From the NCBI GenBank assembly GCA_002429165.1, contig DIYV01000019.1:23279-32567 (forward strand): a stretch of 9,289 bases of DNA, written 5' to 3'. A program made the position numbers and the translations under genes. Below are positions 7,220 to 9,289 of the stretch, piece by piece. The notes below the pieces were generated by a model. That model was not told the DNA's origin, made no database searches, and worked only from the letters and a program-made list of their open reading frames with translations. Positions within the stretch are counted from its first letter, which is position 1. The number at the start of each line of letters is the position of its first letter. Source of the stretch: Gallionella sp. UBA6045 (GTDB taxonomy: Bacteria > Pseudomonadota > Gammaproteobacteria > Burkholderiales > Gallionellaceae).

Positions 7220-7648
7220 ATGGATGAGACTGCTTACCGGCAAATATTGTCCTCAACCGTCCCCAGTGCCTGCCCGTTTGAAAAATCCATCCTGTCCAGT
7301 TGTGCAGCCTGCTCGAAAGCAGAGAAGCGTAACATTGCCGAGCGTGAGATCGTTGCATGCAACGATGCGCAAGCACTTGAGCGTTGCATTGCACTGCGCA
7401 ATTTGTTTCGGATCAACTTTACATTCGCGCTGGGCCGGCCACACATTGACGGTCCATTGCCGCATGCGCAGGAAATGCGCATGCAGTGCGGCGGTTTGAA
7501 GGGACTTCAGGTTATGCTGGATGATAGCGATCAGGTAACGGATGTAGCGGAACTGCTGGAAATGTCACAGCAGAAGTTTGGAAGCCTGTCTGATTTTCCG
7601 TTTGAGCAGATCGTACGCTTGGCCAAGACCCATTATAAATTCCGCTAG
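7220..7648 (+). CDS. Six-cysteine cytoplasmic protein of unknown function
   Basis: A 142-residue protein with six cysteines: C18 in SACPF, C28 and C31 in a CAAC pair, C47 in IVACND, C56 in LERCIAL, and C90 in MRMQCGGLKGLQ. No signal peptide is seen, so the cysteines would sit in the reducing cytoplasm, where a bound metal or Fe-S cluster is more likely than disulfides. Five fall within residues 18-56, and the CxxC lies ten residues after C18. The rest is helical, ending FEQIVRLAKTHYKFR. I recall similar proteins in other beta- and gammaproteobacteria but no assigned function. No other in-frame start exists upstream because a TGA at 7202-7204 closes the frame; the ribosome-binding site is poor (CGACGAG). 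The gene contains two strong inverted repeats (7349-7366 and 7462-7484). Confidence 0.72.
   Translation: MDETAYRQILSSTVPSACPFEKSILSSCAACSKAEKRNIAEREIVACNDAQALERCIALRNLFRINFTFALGRPHIDGPLPHAQEMRMQCGGLKGLQVMLDDSDQVTDVAELLEMSQQKFGSLSDFPFEQIVRLAKTHYKFR
7349..7366. repeat. 18-base perfect palindrome inside the six-cysteine gene
   Basis: ATCGTTGCA followed directly by TGCAACGAT. It covers the codons around C47 (IVACND). The eight bases CGTTGCAT recur at 7382-7389. Confidence 0.9.
7462..7484. repeat. Strong hairpin-forming inverted repeat inside the six-cysteine gene
   Basis: GCATGCGCA (7462-7470) and TGCGCATGC (7476-7484) form a perfect nine-base stem around a GGAAA loop. It covers the PHAQEMRMQ codons just before C90. 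No T run follows. Confidence 0.9.
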
Positions 7649-7695
7649 TTTTTTTAGCAGCGTTGTGCTGCAACCACAGGAGCAATACTCGCATC

Positions 7696-8070
7696 ATGTC
7701 AGAACAACCCACGGAAATAAAACTGCACCAAAAATCCCGATTGCTTGAAATTACTTTCAGTGACGATATTTGCTATAAGCTGCCCTTTGAGTACCTGCGG
7801 GTGTATTCGCCGTCAGCCGATGTCAGCGGCCACGGCCCGGGGCAGGAAGTTCTGCAAATCGGGAAAAAGAATGTCGGGATAACCGAACTGGTTCCGGTCG
7901 GCAGCTATGCGCTGCAGATCAATTTTGACGATGGCCATGATACGGGGCTATACACCTGGGAATACCTATATAAATTGGGGGAAAATCAGGCTGAATTATG
8001 GCAGGACTATCTTGATAGACTGGCAGCGGCAGGTGCTAGCCGGGAACCCCTGCCAGGGTCAAAAAAATAG
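7696..8070 (+). CDS. DUF971 (GBBH-like N-terminal domain) protein
   Basis: A 124-residue cytoplasmic protein that is essentially one DUF971 domain (gamma-butyrobetaine-hydroxylase-like N-terminal domain, PF06155 type). Diagnostic stretches are the opening PTEIKLHQKSRLLEITFSDD, then YKLPFEYLRVYSPSADVSGHGPGQ, GKKNVGITELVPVGSYALQI, and FDDGHDTGLYTWEYLYKLGE. In family members with LR.xCxC type sites the corresponding loop is cysteine-rich; here it reads YSPSAD, so a cysteine zinc site is absent. The ATG at 7696 is preferred because the protein then begins at the domain edge. Its AGGAG (7678-7682) lies unusually far away, with a 13-base spacer. An alternative TTG start at 7663 lies upstream of that AGGAG and would add eleven residues of unlikely sequence. 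It is followed after 79 bases by the Mrp gene, an association that suggests a role in Fe-S protein maturation. Confidence 0.88.
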   Translation: MSEQPTEIKLHQKSRLLEITFSDDICYKLPFEYLRVYSPSADVSGHGPGQEVLQIGKKNVGITELVPVGSYALQINFDDGHDTGLYTWEYLYKLGENQAELWQDYLDRLAAAGASREPLPGSKK

Positions 8071-8082
8071 CAAGCAATATAC

Positions 8083-8112
8083 CCGACAAAACTAGTCAAC
8101 ATAGTTTAAAAT
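8083..8112 (+). promoter_or_regulatory. Candidate sigma-70 promoter for the Mrp/ApbC gene
   Basis: CCGACA (8083-8088) matches four of six bases of TTGACA. An 18-base spacer separates it from TAAAAT (8107-8112), which differs from TATAAT at one base. Transcription would start near 8119, leaving a leader of about 30 bases before the ATG at 8150. An AAACTA/TAGTTT inverted repeat (8089-8094 and 8102-8107) lies in the spacer and could be an operator, though it is short and AT-rich. This is sequence-based prediction only. Confidence 0.4.
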
Positions 8113-8138
8113 CCGTACCTAAGTCTTTTATATGAACC

Positions 8139-8143
8139 AGGAG
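8139..8143 (+). promoter_or_regulatory. Ribosome binding site deciding the Mrp start
   Basis: AGGAG is separated from the ATG at 8150 by six bases. The GTG at 8147 would have only a three-base spacer, so 8150 is the better start. Confidence 0.7.
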
Positions 8144-8149
8144 TGAGTG

Positions 8150-9244
8150 ATGAGTTTTAACGAAACAGATGTGCAAAATGCGTTGAAGAATTTGATCGAC
8201 CCGAATACCCAAAAAGATTTTGTCAGCGGCAAGTCTGTCAAGAACGTCAAGGTCAGCGGCAGCGATGTGTCGCTGGATATTCTGCTCGGCTATCCGGCCA
8301 AGAGTGTGTGGGACGAAATACGCGCAATGGTCGAAACCCATCTCAAGGCGGCTTTGCCGGGTGTGGGCAAGATCAGCGTCAGTGTGTCCAGCAAAGTTGT
8401 TCCGCACGCAGTTCAGCGCGGCGTAAAACTTGTCGAAGGCGTGAAGAACATCATCGCCGTGGCAAGCGGCAAGGGCGGTGTCGGCAAATCAACGACTGCG
8501 GTGAATCTGGCGCTGGCACTGGCTGCCGAGGGCGCACGCGTCGGGGTGCTGGATGCCGATATCTACGGCCCTTCGCAACCCACCATGCTCGGCATTTCCG
8601 GCCAACCCAAATCGGTCGATGGAAAATCTCTGGAACCGATGATGAATCACGGCCTGCAGGCCATGTCTATCGGCTTCATGATCGATGGCGAAGATACGCC
8701 CATGGTATGGCGCGGCCCGATGGTGACACAGGCGCTTGATCAGTTGCTGCACCAGACGCGCTGGGACAATCTGGATTACCTGGTGGTGGATCTGCCGCCC
8801 GGCACCGGCGACATCCAGCTGTCACTGGCGCAAAAAGTGCCGGTTACCGGCGCGGTGATCGTTACCACCCCGCAGGACATCGCGCTGATGGACGCGCGCA
8901 AGGGACTCAAGATGTTCGAGAAGGTCGGCATCAAGATCGTCGGCATTGTCGAGAACATGAGCACGCACATCTGCTCGAAATGCGGCCACGAGGAACACAT
9001 CTTCGGTGCGGGCGGCGAGGAAAAGATGTGCGCCGATTACAACGTGGAATTCCTCGGCGGCCTGCCGCTGGACATCCGCATCCGGGAGCAGGCCGATTCA
9101 GGCAACCCGACGGTAGTGGCCGACCCGGATGGCAACATCGCCAAGGTGTACAAACAGATCGCGCGCCGCATTGCGGTCAAGGTCGCGGACATGGCGCAGG
9201 ATCACAGCGCGGCCTTCCCGAAGATCGTGGTGCAGAATACCTGA
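8150..9244 (+). CDS. apbC: Mrp/ApbC/NBP35-family iron-sulfur cluster carrier ATPase
   Basis: A 364-residue cytoplasmic P-loop ATPase that binds and transfers [4Fe-4S] clusters to apo-proteins, usually as a dimer. The N-terminal MIP18/DUF59 domain covers about 5-80. The deviant Walker A motif SGKGGVGKST is at 106-115, with K108 and K113. DADIYGPSQP (135-144) follows, then WRGPM (187-191) and the Walker B/switch region DLPPGTGD (214-221). TTPQDIALMDARKG is at 239-252. The CxxC cluster-binding pair is C275/C278 in HICSKCGH, and IFGAGG follows. Length and domain order are those of full-length bacterial Mrp; nothing is missing. It is preceded by a candidate promoter of its own and by the DUF971 gene, with which it probably acts. 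In this window the Rieske protein and siroheme enzymes illustrate the Fe-S demand, but no specific client is shown. Confidence 0.96.
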   Translation: MSFNETDVQNALKNLIDPNTQKDFVSGKSVKNVKVSGSDVSLDILLGYPAKSVWDEIRAMVETHLKAALPGVGKISVSVSSKVVPHAVQRGVKLVEGVKNIIAVASGKGGVGKSTTAVNLALALAAEGARVGVLDADIYGPSQPTMLGISGQPKSVDGKSLEPMMNHGLQAMSIGFMIDGEDTPMVWRGPMVTQALDQLLHQTRWDNLDYLVVDLPPGTGDIQLSLAQKVPVTGAVIVTTPQDIALMDARKGLKMFEKVGIKIVGIVENMSTHICSKCGHEEHIFGAGGEEKMCADYNVEFLGGLPLDIRIREQADSGNPTVVADPDGNIAKVYKQIARRIAVKVADMAQDHSAAFPKIVVQNT

Positions 9245-9289
9245 TCTGATCGTTGCAGGTTTTTAACCTGGATAATCCATTAGCCGAGT

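Noticed and set aside
7201..7227. Eight-codon open frame before and into the six-cysteine gene as a leader peptide
   Set aside because: No attenuator structure or codon bias is seen; a frame this short is expected by chance.
7649..7671. T run plus GCAGC/GCTGC hairpin as a terminator after the six-cysteine gene
   Set aside because: The T run (7649-7655) lies before the stem (7657-7671), not after it. On the opposite strand the stem would be followed by A, not T.
9256..9270. CAGGTT/AACCTG hairpin after mrp as a terminator
   Set aside because: Only a six-base stem with a three-base loop, followed by GATAATCC without a T run; too weak to call.

Overview
The window is a gene-dense stretch of proteobacterial chromosome. 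All thirteen supported genes read on the + strand, with short gaps of at most about 90 bases. Gene content and protein style suggest a chemolithotrophic betaproteobacterium, probably an iron/sulfur oxidiser of the Gallionellaceae type (Sideroxydans/Gallionella). That placement is inferred from gene context and remembered family resemblance, not from a search. I see no rRNA, tRNA, CRISPR array, insertion sequence or phage gene.

Region 1 (1-2377) is a tightly coupled cofactor module. It holds the 3' end of a CobB/CbiA-type amidotransferase, most likely DsrN, the siroheme amidase of the dsr sulfur-oxidation operon. A DUF4202 protein follows with an ATGA overlap, then a full-length bifunctional siroheme synthase CysG two bases later. 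Together they look like the tail of a dsr operon making siroheme and siroheme amide for reverse dissimilatory sulfite reductase, whose genes would lie left of position 1.

Region 2 (2411-5807) is a periplasmic protein of unknown function followed by the complete three-subunit cytochrome bc1 complex: Rieske protein (petA), cytochrome b (petB) and cytochrome c1 (petC). All metal ligands are present. The complex would move electrons between quinol and periplasmic cytochromes, forward for respiration or in reverse for NADH generation in a lithotroph.

Region 3 (5898-7648) holds a small exported cytochrome c with a planctomycete-type c1 domain, a five-repeat ankyrin protein, a 75-aa conserved-looking small protein and a six-cysteine protein of unknown function. 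It also contains an unexpected concentration of perfect palindromes and inverted repeats, three of them inside coding sequence.

Region 4 (7696-9244) has a DUF971 protein followed by an Mrp/ApbC P-loop ATPase with an N-terminal MIP18/DUF59 domain, an iron-sulfur cluster carrier. The pair carries, as separate neighbouring genes, the three domains found in one polypeptide in the plastid Fe-S factor HCF101. This is the most functionally suggestive arrangement in the window. The last 45 bases hold no gene.
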